NCBI RefSeq assembly: GCF_018860365.1
Contig: NZ_JAHKPO010000022.1
Span: 1 to 64,000, forward strand
Reading direction: 5' to 3'
Length of the DNA stretch: 64,000 nucleotides
From: Arenibacter algicola
GTDB lineage: Bacteria > Bacteroidota > Bacteroidia > Flavobacteriales > Flavobacteriaceae
The position numbers and the translations under genes are program-made. The notes under the pieces are model-generated. The model was not told the origin of the DNA and did no database searches. It saw only the letters and a list, made by a program, of their open reading frames with translations. Below, one piece after another: positions 18,282 through 27,581 of the stretch. The first letter of the stretch is position 1; the number at the start of each line of letters is the position of its first letter.

Positions 18282-19361
18282 CTAATATCCTGTAATTTCT
18301 TTTAGTTTGTTGAAAAAAGCCTTCTTTCGATCAGAACTAATAGTCCAGTCTACAGGGACACTCTGAAAACCAGAGGTATAATCTTCCCCTTTCATTCTAA
18401 AATCGAAGTAACCCCATGAAGCGTACGATTCTGTGGCAGAGAGAAAATTATAGGACTCCTTGTCAAAATCAAAATGATCGTCCTCATTGAATAGAATAGG
18501 CTTTGGAGAATAACTTTCGGACTGTCTAACCAAAGTTACCATCTCCCTTATTCTTTTTGGATCTTTTACACCGTTCCCATGCAACAACACAAAATCTGAG
18601 GAAGCAATGACCTCGGAAGAGGGAATTTTATTTCCTGAATAACTGGTACTTACTAAAAGTTTATGGCCACTTATTTCTTGAACTCTCTTAATTAGTTCCG
18701 TTACGCGCTGTGGCTGCAAAATGGGGTGGTCATATTTAATATCACATTCGTTGTTTATCTCTATCAGTATGTTTTTATAGTTTTTCTCTAGAATCCAATT
18801 GGTCATATTATCAACGGCATTTAATACAGCCTGTTCATCTTTTAATTGTTCATCCTGACCAAAATAAAAATAACCAAGTATAACTACCATGCCCAGTTCA
18901 TTGGATTTATCCAATATTTTTTCAAGTCTATTTAAGTAATCCTCTCTTAGGTTGCCCAAACTGTCAAATGTAGAGTTGATCCATCCATGATTGCCATAGC
19001 CCAATGGACTTCCGCCTTGTAGGTTAAGGGTAAAAGATAACAATCCATGGGCCTTCCAATCCTCCATGGCATTTACAAATTCTGAAGTGTTCCTCTCGGC
19101 GTCCCATTTGTCCGAATCCGGATATTTAAAATTATCCCGGGTGTCGCTATTAAGATCATCAAATATTCCTTGGACCATTCGTGAATTAAAAAGCAAACCT
19201 TCAATTTTATTGCCTTTCCAATATCTTTGTTTATAGGTTATTTGATCATTGATGTAGAACTGCTCACCTTGGATACTTACAGAAGTTGTTTTTGGTTTGT
19301 AGGTATAGGAGCATAGACAGATTGTAGTTAGTAGAAGTGCAATAGTTAAGGTGTATTTCAT
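18282..19361 (-). CDS. Secreted GH5-like TIM-barrel glycoside hydrolase
   Basis: A 359-residue protein with an N-terminal signal peptide (MKYTLTIALLLTTICLC); a Cys at 16 or 18 leaves lipidation possible. The body reads as a clan GH-A barrel: ILIEINNECD puts Asn204-Glu205 at the end of strand 4 as the acid/base pair, and PILFNEDDHF puts Glu293 at strand 7 as the nucleophile. The HGWIN and LGYFYFG segments fit other barrel strands. Assignment to GH5 itself is uncertain; related unclassified families share this pattern. It is not inside a SusCD locus, and a 343-bp regulatory-size gap precedes it. Confidence 0.65.
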   Translation of the reverse strand: MKYTLTIALLLTTICLCSYTYKPKTTSVSIQGEQFYINDQITYKQRYWKGNKIEGLLFNSRMVQGIFDDLNSDTRDNFKYPDSDKWDAERNTSEFVNAMEDWKAHGLLSFTLNLQGGSPLGYGNHGWINSTFDSLGNLREDYLNRLEKILDKSNELGMVVILGYFYFGQDEQLKDEQAVLNAVDNMTNWILEKNYKNILIEINNECDIKYDHPILQPQRVTELIKRVQEISGHKLLVSTSYSGNKIPSSEVIASSDFVLLHGNGVKDPKRIREMVTLVRQSESYSPKPILFNEDDHFDFDKESYNFLSATESYASWGYFDFRMKGEDYTSGFQSVPVDWTISSDRKKAFFNKLKEITGY

Positions 19362-19704
19362 TCTTATTATTCTTTAGCTCAATACTTTATTCTATAGGAT
19401 TGCTTGTTTAAATGTAGGGAATTTTTGTTTTGTTATGGAGGCCTTTAAATTTTATGGGCCTGCTTTTTGTAAGCTGTACACACTTTAATAACCAATTGGT
19501 CAACATTAATGTTTATTCCAACAACTTCAAAAATGGTCTTTGTAATGTACGGCCAATAATATTGTTCTAATTAAGGGCAGTATTTTTAAGGAGCGAAATT
19601 ATTTAGGCTAAAACAGTAGTTTGGCGGGTTTAAAAATATAGCGGATATGGCTATTCTGAACTTCCTTTCTTTATATTTGTCAGCTATTTGATAAAAGAAA
19701 ATTT
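19362..19704. other. Divergent intergenic region before ppnP
   Basis: 343 bp between the GH5-like gene (leftward) and ppnP (rightward). The only notable site is TATATTTG at 19672-19679, a match to the Bacteroidota -7 box (TAnnTTTG), 25 bases before the ppnP ATG. No clear TTTG -33 element was found at the expected distance. The rest shows nothing recognisable. Confidence 0.35.
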
Positions 19705-19986
19705 ATGATTTCGAGCAACGAATATTTTGATGGAACGGTAAAATCGTTAGGGTATACCTCGGCTACAGGTAAATCGACTATTGGGGTAATGGAACCAGGT
19801 GAGTATGAATTTGGAACATCGTCCAAGGAAAACATGATAGTGGTGGAAGGGGAATTAATTGCTTTGTTGCCCGGGGAATCCGAATGGAAATCATTTAAGG
19901 CCGGCAGCTCATTTAAAGTAGGGGCCAACACTTCTTTTAAGGTAAAGTCTGTAGGGCAAACCTCCTATTTGTGCCAATATGAATAG
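19705..19986 (+). CDS. ppnP: Pyrimidine/purine nucleoside phosphorylase
   Basis: This 93-residue protein matches PpnP (YaiE, DUF1255) end to end: start SNEYFDGTVKSLGY, middle IGVMEPGEYEFGTS and MIVVEGELIALLPG, end TSYLCQYE. Family length is about 94. It is a small cupin-like beta barrel that phosphorolyses diverse nucleosides to free bases and ribose 1-phosphate in the cytoplasm. The gene is monocistronic; a -7-type box lies 25 bases before the ATG. Confidence 0.92.
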   Translation: MISSNEYFDGTVKSLGYTSATGKSTIGVMEPGEYEFGTSSKENMIVVEGELIALLPGESEWKSFKAGSSFKVGANTSFKVKSVGQTSYLCQYE

Positions 19987-20059
19987 TTCGAAATTTCGAG
20001 TCTAGAATTTTTGGCAATTATTTCTTTGGTAAAGGGATAATGGACTTTGTTGGACAGTT

Positions 20060-20497
20060 TTACATAATTTGATTGAATTCCAATTTTTCACCATCCAGTC
20101 CGCGTATGGCAAAATATTTACAGCCTTTTTCCCAGAAATTGAGGAATACTGGTTTCTCTTCTACCATGGTAAATCCGGCAGCTTTAAGTTCGTTAAAGGC
20201 TTTGTCAACATCGCCCACGTCAAAAGCAATATGGTCTACATGACCATCTTTCCTCGATTTTAGTTCCAACATTTCGTTCTTGGTAACCTGATATAGTTCA
20301 ATAATTACTCCTTTCTGCTCCATCATGGCCACAAGAATGGTGTCATTCTCGGTAGGAACATCTACTTGAGAGGACATAACCCTTTTAAAACCGAGGGATT
20401 CATAGAATTCCATAGAAGCCTTCAAATTGGAGACGGGTAAACCTAGGTGTTGCAGCCCGTTAAAATTGTCCTGGAGACATGTGGTTGATTGGTTCAT
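20060..20497 (-). CDS. VOC-superfamily protein (lactoylglutathione lyase-like)
   Basis: About 145 residues from the ATG at 20497; an upstream in-frame TTG would add 12 unlikely residues. LQHLGLPVSNLKASMEFYE begins the first VOC module with a His metal ligand, and GHVDHIAFDVGDVDKAF begins the second module with another His. FAIRGLDGEKLEFNQ supplies the final Glu ligand. This complete ligand set suggests an active metalloenzyme, such as glyoxalase I, an epimerase or a dioxygenase. It is a stand-alone gene. Confidence 0.8.
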   Translation of the reverse strand: MNQSTTCLQDNFNGLQHLGLPVSNLKASMEFYESLGFKRVMSSQVDVPTENDTILVAMMEQKGVIIELYQVTKNEMLELKSRKDGHVDHIAFDVGDVDKAFNELKAAGFTMVEEKPVFLNFWEKGCKYFAIRGLDGEKLEFNQIM

Positions 20498-20966
20498 GGC
20501 TTTTGTTTGTGGATTACTTTGGTAAGATAACAAATTAATCGGAGCCCTTCTGAAGGTTGAAAATAGGGTGTGGTCAATGGTTGAAAGATATTTCTCGTGT
20601 AAAAAGAATGGATTTTCCTGGAATTATATTAAAGTTACTTCTTGGACATTCTATAATCCCAATAAAAATCCAGGCTTTTTGCATTGTTGTACCTATGTGG
20701 CGGCTTGGATCCAAAATAAGGGTTTTGGCCTTTTTTACATATTTTTCATTGCTGGTCAGTAGCCTTAAGGATAGCATTGTCCTAACATACTTTGTCATAT
20801 TTTAAAAATGGCTCCCGAATATTTCACATACTTATGTGATTGTCGGCAACGCACTTTCTGTCTTCCTTTGTCAAGTACGTTTTAATCTCATTCCATGGTT
20901 TTATGGGCATCGGATTAAAAACTAAATGTTCTTATATCCATAAAATAAAATCTAAATTAAAAGTTT
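20498..20966. other. Divergent spacer without a supported gene
   Basis: About 470 bp between the VOC gene (leftward) and the cytochrome gene (rightward). Open frames of 64 to 82 codons overlap here on both strands, but none has family features, a plausible start region or codon bias. Nothing is called. Confidence 0.4.
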
Positions 20967-21536
20967 ATGAAAAAAACATTTTTTATGCTTGCCATCACCA
21001 GCTTAATGTTAAGTGCATGCGGCTCACCAAAACAAAAGGAAATAGCAAAAGCAGAATTACCTAAGTCCGGTGATCGGATTCAACGAGGGGAGTTTTTGGT
21101 TGCTACCTTGGGGTGCAACGATTGTCACTCCCCTAAAGTTATGACTCCAAGAGGTCCTGTGCCCGATCCCAATAGATTGCTGTCCGGTCATGATTCCAAT
21201 GAAATTTTACCTAACTATGACCCCCAATCTGTAGGGGGCTATGTGCTGTTTAATATGAACGGAACCGCCGCAATTGGACCATGGGGCACTTCCTTTGCCG
21301 GTAATTTAACCCCAGATGCTACGGGAATTGGATTTTGGTCCGAGGAGCAATTTGTGAAGGCCATAAAAGAGGGGAAGTATAAAGGGCTGGATAATAGTAG
21401 GCCACTATTGCCCCCAATGCCCTGGGAAGGATATTCCAAATTGCCAGATGAGGACATAAAGGCAATATATGCCTATTTAAAGAGCATAAAGCCTGTAAAG
21501 AATATAGTGCCACAAGCCATTTTGCCTAGTATATAG
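20967..21536 (+). CDS. Cytochrome c lipoprotein
   Basis: A 189-residue exported electron carrier. The signal peptide ends in a lipobox (LMLSAC, Cys18), so the protein should be membrane-anchored. One heme-binding motif CNDCH lies at 50-54. The axial methionine is likely Met151 in LPPMPWEGY, and LPDEDIKAIYAYLKSIKPV is the usual C-terminal helix of this class. Proteins of this type with a PRGP insertion often pair with molybdenum dehydrogenases or sugar dehydrogenases. No such partner is adjacent; a molybdopterin hydroxylase lies about 32 kb away and a link is speculative. Confidence 0.85.
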   Translation: MKKTFFMLAITSLMLSACGSPKQKEIAKAELPKSGDRIQRGEFLVATLGCNDCHSPKVMTPRGPVPDPNRLLSGHDSNEILPNYDPQSVGGYVLFNMNGTAAIGPWGTSFAGNLTPDATGIGFWSEEQFVKAIKEGKYKGLDNSRPLLPPMPWEGYSKLPDEDIKAIYAYLKSIKPVKNIVPQAILPSI

Positions 21537-21582
21537 GTTATTCTTCAATAGTTGTTTTTAAACATTATTTTGTATTGCAACG

Positions 21583-21650
21583 GTGCCATTCTCCAAATGT
21601 TAATAAAAAGGGAGCAAAGCATTTAAGTGAATGGCACTGTATTTTTTCAT
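21583..21650 (+). terminator. Probable terminator of the cytochrome gene
   Basis: GTGCCATTC (21583-21591) pairs with GAATGGCAC (21629-21637), with inner AAATG / CATTT pairing and a long loop. A T-run (attttttc) follows. It is 46 bases after the stop codon. Confidence 0.55.
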
Positions 21651-21703
21651 TACCAAAACTTGTCGAAAAGTGTAAAAATGGTGAACACCTCCTAGGGTTC
21701 TTT

Positions 21704-22630
21704 TTAATAATCGGAACTAACAATTTCTTTAATTCCTTCTAAATAGGGAGTGGTCCTAAAACTAAAATGACTGTCGAATTTATCCGAATTAAAGACATAG
21801 TCTCTGTCATACTGATACATCATTTCGGGCATTTCCCTCATAATAGGTATAAATAGGCCCATTATTTTTACAATTAATCTGCTGGCAACCTGTATTCCTG
21901 GTTTTACCTCCATTTCTTTTGCAATGGTCTCTATCCATTCCTTTCCGGTAAAAGGGTTACTTGCTGTTGGCAAATGCCAAACCTGATTGAACGCTTTGGC
22001 CGAATTGCCAAGCAAGGCGGTAGCTTTTGCCGCGTCAGGAGTATAGGTAAAGGAATGTTTAAAATTTAAAGAGGCTAGCCAATTTGCTTTTTTCCCGTTA
22101 CTTAAAGGTTTAAATGCCATCTCTGTCAACATGCTCGAATTTTTAATATTTGGGCCATAAAAATCTGCAGAACGGGCAATCAAAGCTTCAAGTTGTCCTT
22201 CTTTGACTTTGTCCATGATCATTGCCGCTACTTCCGCACGAATTTTACCTTTCTGGCTTGGGGGATTAATGGGGGTTTCCTCATTCATTCCATTTAAATA
22301 ATTGAGGTCGTACATGTATATATTGTCAAAAAACACCAATTTGCATTTATATTCTATACAGGCATCGATTACGTATTTTATGAATTTTGGCCAGTTCTGC
22401 TGCCAAACTTTAAGGTTATACGGAAATCCCACAGTGACATACACAATGCTCGAGCCTTGGACTGCTTCAAAAACCTTAGTTCTATCCAAAAGATCAGCGG
22501 AAAAAAGTTTGTCCGTATCATTTACCTTTTGCGGATTTCTACTAACCAACCTGATATCTGTAGTATAATCTTTTAAAGCCTTGGCCAGTTCAATGCCAAT
22601 TGCCCCACCAGAGCCCAATATTGTTTGCAT
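21704..22630 (-). CDS. NAD(P)-binding SDR-type epimerase/dehydratase-like protein
   Basis: A 308-residue cytoplasmic protein of the extended/atypical SDR class. The nucleotide-binding loop is ILGSGGAIG (4-12), followed by LVSRNP after strand 2, which favours NADP. VFFDNIYMYD marks the region of the active-site Tyr, and SQKGKIRAEV supplies a possible Lys partner, though the YxxxK spacing is not canonical. Catalysis may therefore differ from classical SDRs. A run of ten T immediately upstream of the ATG is unusual and could be slippery. Substrate is unknown; it is a single gene. Confidence 0.75.
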   Translation of the reverse strand: MQTILGSGGAIGIELAKALKDYTTDIRLVSRNPQKVNDTDKLFSADLLDRTKVFEAVQGSSIVYVTVGFPYNLKVWQQNWPKFIKYVIDACIEYKCKLVFFDNIYMYDLNYLNGMNEETPINPPSQKGKIRAEVAAMIMDKVKEGQLEALIARSADFYGPNIKNSSMLTEMAFKPLSNGKKANWLASLNFKHSFTYTPDAAKATALLGNSAKAFNQVWHLPTASNPFTGKEWIETIAKEMEVKPGIQVASRLIVKIMGLFIPIMREMPEMMYQYDRDYVFNSDKFDSHFSFRTTPYLEGIKEIVSSDY

Positions 22631-22836
22631 AACTGTTTTTTTTTTTTTTGATTTATGGGATATTTTAGATGTTTCCTTTGTTATTGGTTGCTATAGTTGT
22701 TTATTAGTTACAGCAATTTCTAGTTAATATTTTTTGACCGTCAAAATAGCTTAGTTAAAATTAACATTTTTCCCTATTCTTATACAGCTGTATTAAGTTT
22801 TAATCGACATATAATTAGTGATTTAGACCAGTCTTT

Positions 22837-22844
22837 TAGGTTTG
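22837..22844 (+). promoter_or_regulatory. Candidate -7 promoter box
   Basis: TAGGTTTG matches the Bacteroidota -7 consensus TAnnTTTG and lies about 80 bases before the ATG of the glycosidase-like gene. No convincing -33 TTTG was found, so the call is weak. Confidence 0.25.
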
Positions 22845-22924
22845 CGACTTTGTCAATTTTAAAATCGTATTTTAGAAGTGCCTTTATATCTTAAGGGGGC
22901 AGTATATTAATTTTGAAACCCGTA

Positions 22925-24283
22925 ATGAATTTTAAGAAGAAAGCGACATTAACCTTATTTTCCATTGCCATTACGGCATCTAGTATTGGGCAATCTGTAT
23001 CTACACCAAAGAACCCAGTTTTAAGTGACGAGGATTTTAAATTTCTGGAAACTCTAACCGAAACCATCATTGATAGTTCCCGTATTTATCCAGGACAGAA
23101 GGTTGCTGATCAAATGGGTAACAACAATACAGGAATAGTTTTGGTTAAACCTGGGGGGAGGGGGAGTTATCCTGCTTTTTGGATTCGCGATTATGCCATG
23201 TCTTTGGAATCGGGATTTATTACAAAGGAGGAACAAAGAAATATGTTAATGTTGACTGCTTCTACCCAAGCCGATAGAACGTGGATTACCAAAAATGGGT
23301 CCATGATTCCTTTGGGTGCCATAGCAGATCATATTCGGATGGACGATAGTCTGCCCATATACTTTCCTGGAACGTATAGTTTCGAGGAACAGGGAACTCC
23401 GGTGTTTGGTATGACCCCGCCTTACGGGGATCAGTTTTTCTTTGTACATATGGCCCATTATTATGTGGGGACAACTACGGATCTGTCTATATTGGATAAG
23501 GAAATTAACGGGTTAAGGCTTATAGATCGGCTCGAAATAGCTTTTAACGTGCTACCATCCAGATTGGATAATCATATTGTTACTACCACGGACCATTTTA
23601 GGGGCATCGATTTTGGGTTTAGGGATGTTATGACCATTACAGGGGATCTTTGCTATCCGTCCATATTAAAATTTAAGGCTGCCTTGGAGCTTTCCGAATT
23701 GTATGAAAAACGAAACAATCAGGAAAAAGCGGAAAAATACCGTTTTATTGCAGCCAAGATAAAAGAGGCAATACCTTTATTGTTTATGGATAGCAGGGGA
23801 ATGCTTAAAGCTTCGAATGACAAAGGAAGTCAAGCGGACGTTTGGTCTACGGCCTTAGCAATCTATTACAATATCTTGAGTAATGAGGAAACCGAAAAAA
23901 CAAGTAGATTTCTGTCCCAAACCTATGAAAATGGCTATTTATCCTACAAAGGCAACATTAGGCATATATTAACAACGGATGACTTTAGCGATTCCACCGC
24001 TTGGGAATTTTCGCTGGCAAAGAAAAACACCTATCAGAACGGGGCCTATTGGGGAACGCCTACAGGATGGGTATGCTATGCCATAGCTAAAACTAATTTT
24101 AAACTTGCGCAGAAATTGGCCAAAGAATTCATAGATGATTTGCGTGAAAACGACTTTAGAAAAGGGTTGGAATACGGAGCTCCCTATGAATGTTTTCATC
24201 CTTCCGGACACAAACAAAACCCCTTGTATATGACCACAGTAAGTTGCCCCTTGGCTGCGTTTAGGGCAATTGAAAAACCTTGA
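22925..24283 (+). CDS. Secreted (alpha/alpha)6-barrel glycosidase-like protein
   Basis: About 452 residues from the ATG at 22925 (an in-frame TTG at 22913 would add four). MNFKKKATLTLFSIAITASSIGQ is a signal peptide. Helix-rich sequence with recurring aromatic and Gly clusters (YPAFWIRDYAMSLESGFIT, SQADVWSTALAIYYNIL, NGAYWGTPTGWVCYAIAK, YECFHPSG) is typical of six-hairpin glycosidase-like folds. Several Asp and Glu in these clusters (WIRDY, AYWGTP, EYGAPYECF) could be catalytic, but no family assignment is safe. The gene converges with the sulfatase gene to its right with only 63 bp between stops, which suggests a common role on a sulfated glycan. Confidence 0.65.
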   Translation: MNFKKKATLTLFSIAITASSIGQSVSTPKNPVLSDEDFKFLETLTETIIDSSRIYPGQKVADQMGNNNTGIVLVKPGGRGSYPAFWIRDYAMSLESGFITKEEQRNMLMLTASTQADRTWITKNGSMIPLGAIADHIRMDDSLPIYFPGTYSFEEQGTPVFGMTPPYGDQFFFVHMAHYYVGTTTDLSILDKEINGLRLIDRLEIAFNVLPSRLDNHIVTTTDHFRGIDFGFRDVMTITGDLCYPSILKFKAALELSELYEKRNNQEKAEKYRFIAAKIKEAIPLLFMDSRGMLKASNDKGSQADVWSTALAIYYNILSNEETEKTSRFLSQTYENGYLSYKGNIRHILTTDDFSDSTAWEFSLAKKNTYQNGAYWGTPTGWVCYAIAKTNFKLAQKLAKEFIDDLRENDFRKGLEYGAPYECFHPSGHKQNPLYMTTVSCPLAAFRAIEKP

Positions 24284-24346
24284 TGAAAACTAAATTATTT
24301 TCTTCAGTCCCTGATTTGCAAGATTGTATATTGATATTGGACTTTT

Positions 24347-26224
24347 CTATAGAATATTCAGGTATTTCAATCTCAGCTGTACTTCTGAATCTTCAGCAAC
24401 CGTTTTGGCTATTTTATCCAATTGAATATTAAATTTATAGTTGTATTTGCCCGAATTCATTAGTACGATCGAATTTAAAATCAAAAGCGCCTCACTTGGT
24501 TTGTCCGACTCATATAAGGAATTTGTCATCACGGTTGAAGGGTCCAATTTCTTAACAATACCTAGAAATTCGGCTGCACGTACCCTATTTATTAACTCAG
24601 GGTCTGTAGAGGCCATTTCCCTTATCTGGGATTCCATTCCAATGGCTTGTGGCCCAAACGTGCTACAAGCAATAATTGCCCAATATCTGTCCCATGGATC
24701 GGATGACTTTAGGGCGGTGGTAAGGGAATTCTTGGCATTATCAAAATTCAATAGGTTTAAATCGGCAATCTCAGTATATTTTTGAATTTCTTTCTTGTGT
24801 TTTTTTCCAAATTCTACAGGGTTTCCAAACGCTTTCTCGATGAGGTAATGTTCCGGATAAAAGGAAAGGTCTGGCATTTCTTTTACCCAGGAAGCGAGTT
24901 TTTCTCGCATAGTAATAAGCGTAGTTGCATACGCTGGGTCATCTGCCAGATTTTTTGTTTCATAAGGGTCTGTATCAAGATCAAATAGCATTTCGGGAGA
25001 GCGTGCTTCAAAAAAGGCCGATTGTAGCTCGTTGAGTTTTCCATCGTTGTACAAGGACTGCCATTCCTGATAGGCCAATTGCTTGTATCGATAGTTGTTC
25101 ATTAATCCGTCATAATTAAATGGCTGATAGCTCCTTATGTATTTATACTTCCCTTTTCGCACAGCCCGAACCATATCATATTTTTCATCAAATCTATCGG
25201 CATAACTATAAGTCTCATTACGGGAGTTCAATTCCTTACTCTCTATATCCTTGCCTAAAAAGGCGGTTCCATCTATTTCTTTGGGAATACTAATACCAGC
25301 AAGATTTAAAACGGTTGGAGCCAAATCTATAAAACTCACAAAACCATTTATGGTGCTACCTATCTGGTTTTTTACCAGATGTCTATAATTTTTGGGAACA
25401 TGGACCACCATAGGCACATGTAATCCGGTTTCATAAAGATATCCCTTGCTTCCGGGCAATACGCCCCCATGATCTCCGAAGTAAAAAAGGAAGGTGTCAT
25501 CCAGGCGACCATCTTCTTTTAGTTCCTTGATAATTTTCCCGACCTGGCGGTCCATCTCCCTGATTTTATCACGGTATAGAGCATTGGTGTATTTAAATAA
25601 GTCTGTGTCGGGATGATTGGGTTGAATTTTAAAGGAATTTATATCTGTTTCAGTAGCAATAGTATCCATGCCCTGAGCAGTGAAGTGCATGCTGGATTCA
25701 TGGGAAACCCCAATATTAAAAACATGAAAAAATGGCTGATTTTCAGCCCTGTTTTTCCAGCTGGCCTTTTTTGAAGATTCGTTCCAAACACCATCACTTT
25801 TAATTATATTATAATCTTCCTTGCTATTGTTGGTGGTATAATAACCAGCCTGTCTTAAATAGGAAGGAAACATTTTGAGTGAATCGGGCATGGGTACAAC
25901 GGCCATCTTTCTATGAAATTGGGCCCCGATACGAGGTCCGTAGCAACCAGATATTATTGCCGAACGTGCAACACTGCAGACCGGGGCATTGGAAAATGCC
26001 CTACTAAAGATCAAACCTTCCTTGGCCAGCGATTCAATATTCGGGGTAGGAATTCCATTGTCATCAAAAAGCTTTTGGTAGTGCTTAGAATTGTCCTCGG
26101 AGGTAATCCATACAATATTTGGGGGCAGCTCCTCCTTCGGTTTTGTTTGGCAACTAATAATAGTGATGGCGCACAGAAGAATTGCGCAAGTATTGAATAT
26201 TATGCTATGGTTATTTTTAAACAT
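24347..26224 (-). CDS. Sulfatase lipoprotein with atypical CSVAR signature and helical-repeat tail
   Basis: About 625 residues from the ATG at 26224; an upstream GTG (26266) is less likely because the signal peptide starts at MFKNNHS. A lipobox (IISC) predicts a lipoprotein. The type I sulfatase domain starts at PNIVWITSEDNS, with Glu43-Asp44 where most S1 enzymes have Asp-Asp. The formylglycine region reads CSVAR (83-87) instead of CxPxR or CxAxR. FYFGDHGG supplies the second metal-binding segment. After about residue 480 the sequence becomes helical and HEAT-like (SSDPWDRYWAIIACSTFG, NRVRAAEFLGI), an extra domain. A sulfatase subgroup with a SEDxS-type N-motif is known from marine bacteria. 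The gene faces the ThuA gene across a 292-bp divergent region. Confidence 0.85.
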   Translation of the reverse strand: MFKNNHSIIFNTCAILLCAITIISCQTKPKEELPPNIVWITSEDNSKHYQKLFDDNGIPTPNIESLAKEGLIFSRAFSNAPVCSVARSAIISGCYGPRIGAQFHRKMAVVPMPDSLKMFPSYLRQAGYYTTNNSKEDYNIIKSDGVWNESSKKASWKNRAENQPFFHVFNIGVSHESSMHFTAQGMDTIATETDINSFKIQPNHPDTDLFKYTNALYRDKIREMDRQVGKIIKELKEDGRLDDTFLFYFGDHGGVLPGSKGYLYETGLHVPMVVHVPKNYRHLVKNQIGSTINGFVSFIDLAPTVLNLAGISIPKEIDGTAFLGKDIESKELNSRNETYSYADRFDEKYDMVRAVRKGKYKYIRSYQPFNYDGLMNNYRYKQLAYQEWQSLYNDGKLNELQSAFFEARSPEMLFDLDTDPYETKNLADDPAYATTLITMREKLASWVKEMPDLSFYPEHYLIEKAFGNPVEFGKKHKKEIQKYTEIADLNLLNFDNAKNSLTTALKSSDPWDRYWAIIACSTFGPQAIGMESQIREMASTDPELINRVRAAEFLGIVKKLDPSTVMTNSLYESDKPSEALLILNSIVLMNSGKYNYKFNIQLDKIAKTVAEDSEVQLRLKYLNIL

Positions 26225-26516
26225 TCGAGTATACGGTTTGAATTTATGGCAGGCTATTTTTGGCACATGATTGTTGTTAAAGTCCCCAAGATAGCAAATC
26301 TTCTATTTCCGTGTTGTTTTTTGGGTACGTTTACGAGCCTTGTATAACGTACTTTTACGCATTGAATTTTCTGCGTTCACTATGGTAAATAAGCCTAATT
26401 TTTTGGTAAAACTCACGTCAAGAAGATATTGACTCTTAATTATACCCGCAAAACCCTTATTTTTATTGAAACAGATGTAAAGTATTCTTAATTCGAAAGA
26501 ATAATAATTGCCAATT

Positions 26517-27365
26517 ATGAAAAGCAAAAGAACCCAAATTGTTTCAGCTATCTTTTTATCGTTATTGTTTTTATCCACCTTTCAGTTAATTTCTCAGGAG
26601 CACCTTGATGTTGACCATCAAAAGAAAATGCATGAGCGCAATGCGATGGGAGACGGAACTACATTGAAGGTTTTACTCTTTTCCGGTACAGGTTGGTTCC
26701 GCCATCCGGACATTCCCATCGTAAACGGGTGGATTGTGCGGCTAGGTGCCGAACACAATATGCAAATAGATGTAAGTGAAACTGGAAGTGATATATCCAA
26801 GGAAAAACTGGGCTACTATGATGTATTGCTGTTCAACAATGCAAATGTTCTTGATAAAGTTTTTAATGAAGAGCAACGCACTGCCATAGAGGAATGGTAT
26901 AAAGCAGGGGGAGCTATTGTTGGTTTACATGCATTGTTGGTGCATCAGGAAAACTGGCCTTGGATAATGGAATTGGGAGGCTGTGATTTCAATAGTGATT
27001 CTGAATTTTTAAAAGCCAAAGTGTTGGTTGATCCAAAAGCTATGGATCATCCTGCGGTTAAGGGAATGGGTAAAGAGTTTTGGTACGAAGCAGATTGGAC
27101 CAACCACACCAAGTCTGTTACAGGTCTGCCTGGCGTACAGGTTTTACTAAGGGTAGACGAATCAACATACGAACCGGTTAGAGAGTATTTCAAGACTAGA
27201 GGAGGCGTAGGAATGGGAAAGGATCATCCTATAGCTTGGACCAGGGTTTGGGGCGGAGGAAGATTCTTCTATACAGAATTGGGTCATGACATTCGCTCAT
27301 TGAATACGGATTTTGGACGACAGCATCTTCTAGAAGGAATAAAATGGGTAGTTAAAAAAGAGTGA
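26517..27365 (+). CDS. Secreted ThuA-domain protein
   Basis: About 282 residues from the ATG at 26517 (a TTG lies nine bases upstream). An N-terminal signal peptide (IVSAIFLSLLFLSTF) precedes one ThuA domain of the class I glutamine amidotransferase-like fold. LKVLLFSGTGWFRHPDIP is the start of the domain, GGAIVGLHALLVHQENW the nucleophile-elbow region (a Gly-His-Ala instead of a catalytic Cys), and GGRFFYTELGHD the closing segment. ThuA proteins are linked to sugar metabolism but their reaction is not settled. Its placement beside a sulfatase and a glycosidase-like gene supports a glycan role. Confidence 0.85.
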   Translation: MKSKRTQIVSAIFLSLLFLSTFQLISQEHLDVDHQKKMHERNAMGDGTTLKVLLFSGTGWFRHPDIPIVNGWIVRLGAEHNMQIDVSETGSDISKEKLGYYDVLLFNNANVLDKVFNEEQRTAIEEWYKAGGAIVGLHALLVHQENWPWIMELGGCDFNSDSEFLKAKVLVDPKAMDHPAVKGMGKEFWYEADWTNHTKSVTGLPGVQVLLRVDESTYEPVREYFKTRGGVGMGKDHPIAWTRVWGGGRFFYTELGHDIRSLNTDFGRQHLLEGIKWVVKKE

Positions 27366-27581
27366 CAAAACGGATTATGCATTATTGGATTGGAAAAGAT
27401 GACTTGCCTTAGATTATTATGCTTAATTGTCAAAAGTTGGAATCCGAAATTATTATTAATTGATTTTCAGGATGAAAGACCTTCGTTTTTCATAAAAATA
27501 ATATATCTCTTTTTAATTTTAACTAATTTTAACAACTACTATTTGTGGGTATAAAATTCAAGGTCTAGTTTTGATTCCCGT

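Noticed and set aside
20557-20805. Overlapping open frames of 64-82 codons on both strands before the cytochrome gene
   Set aside because: No family signature, no consistent start context, and the frames overlap each other; most likely chance in AT-rich spacer.
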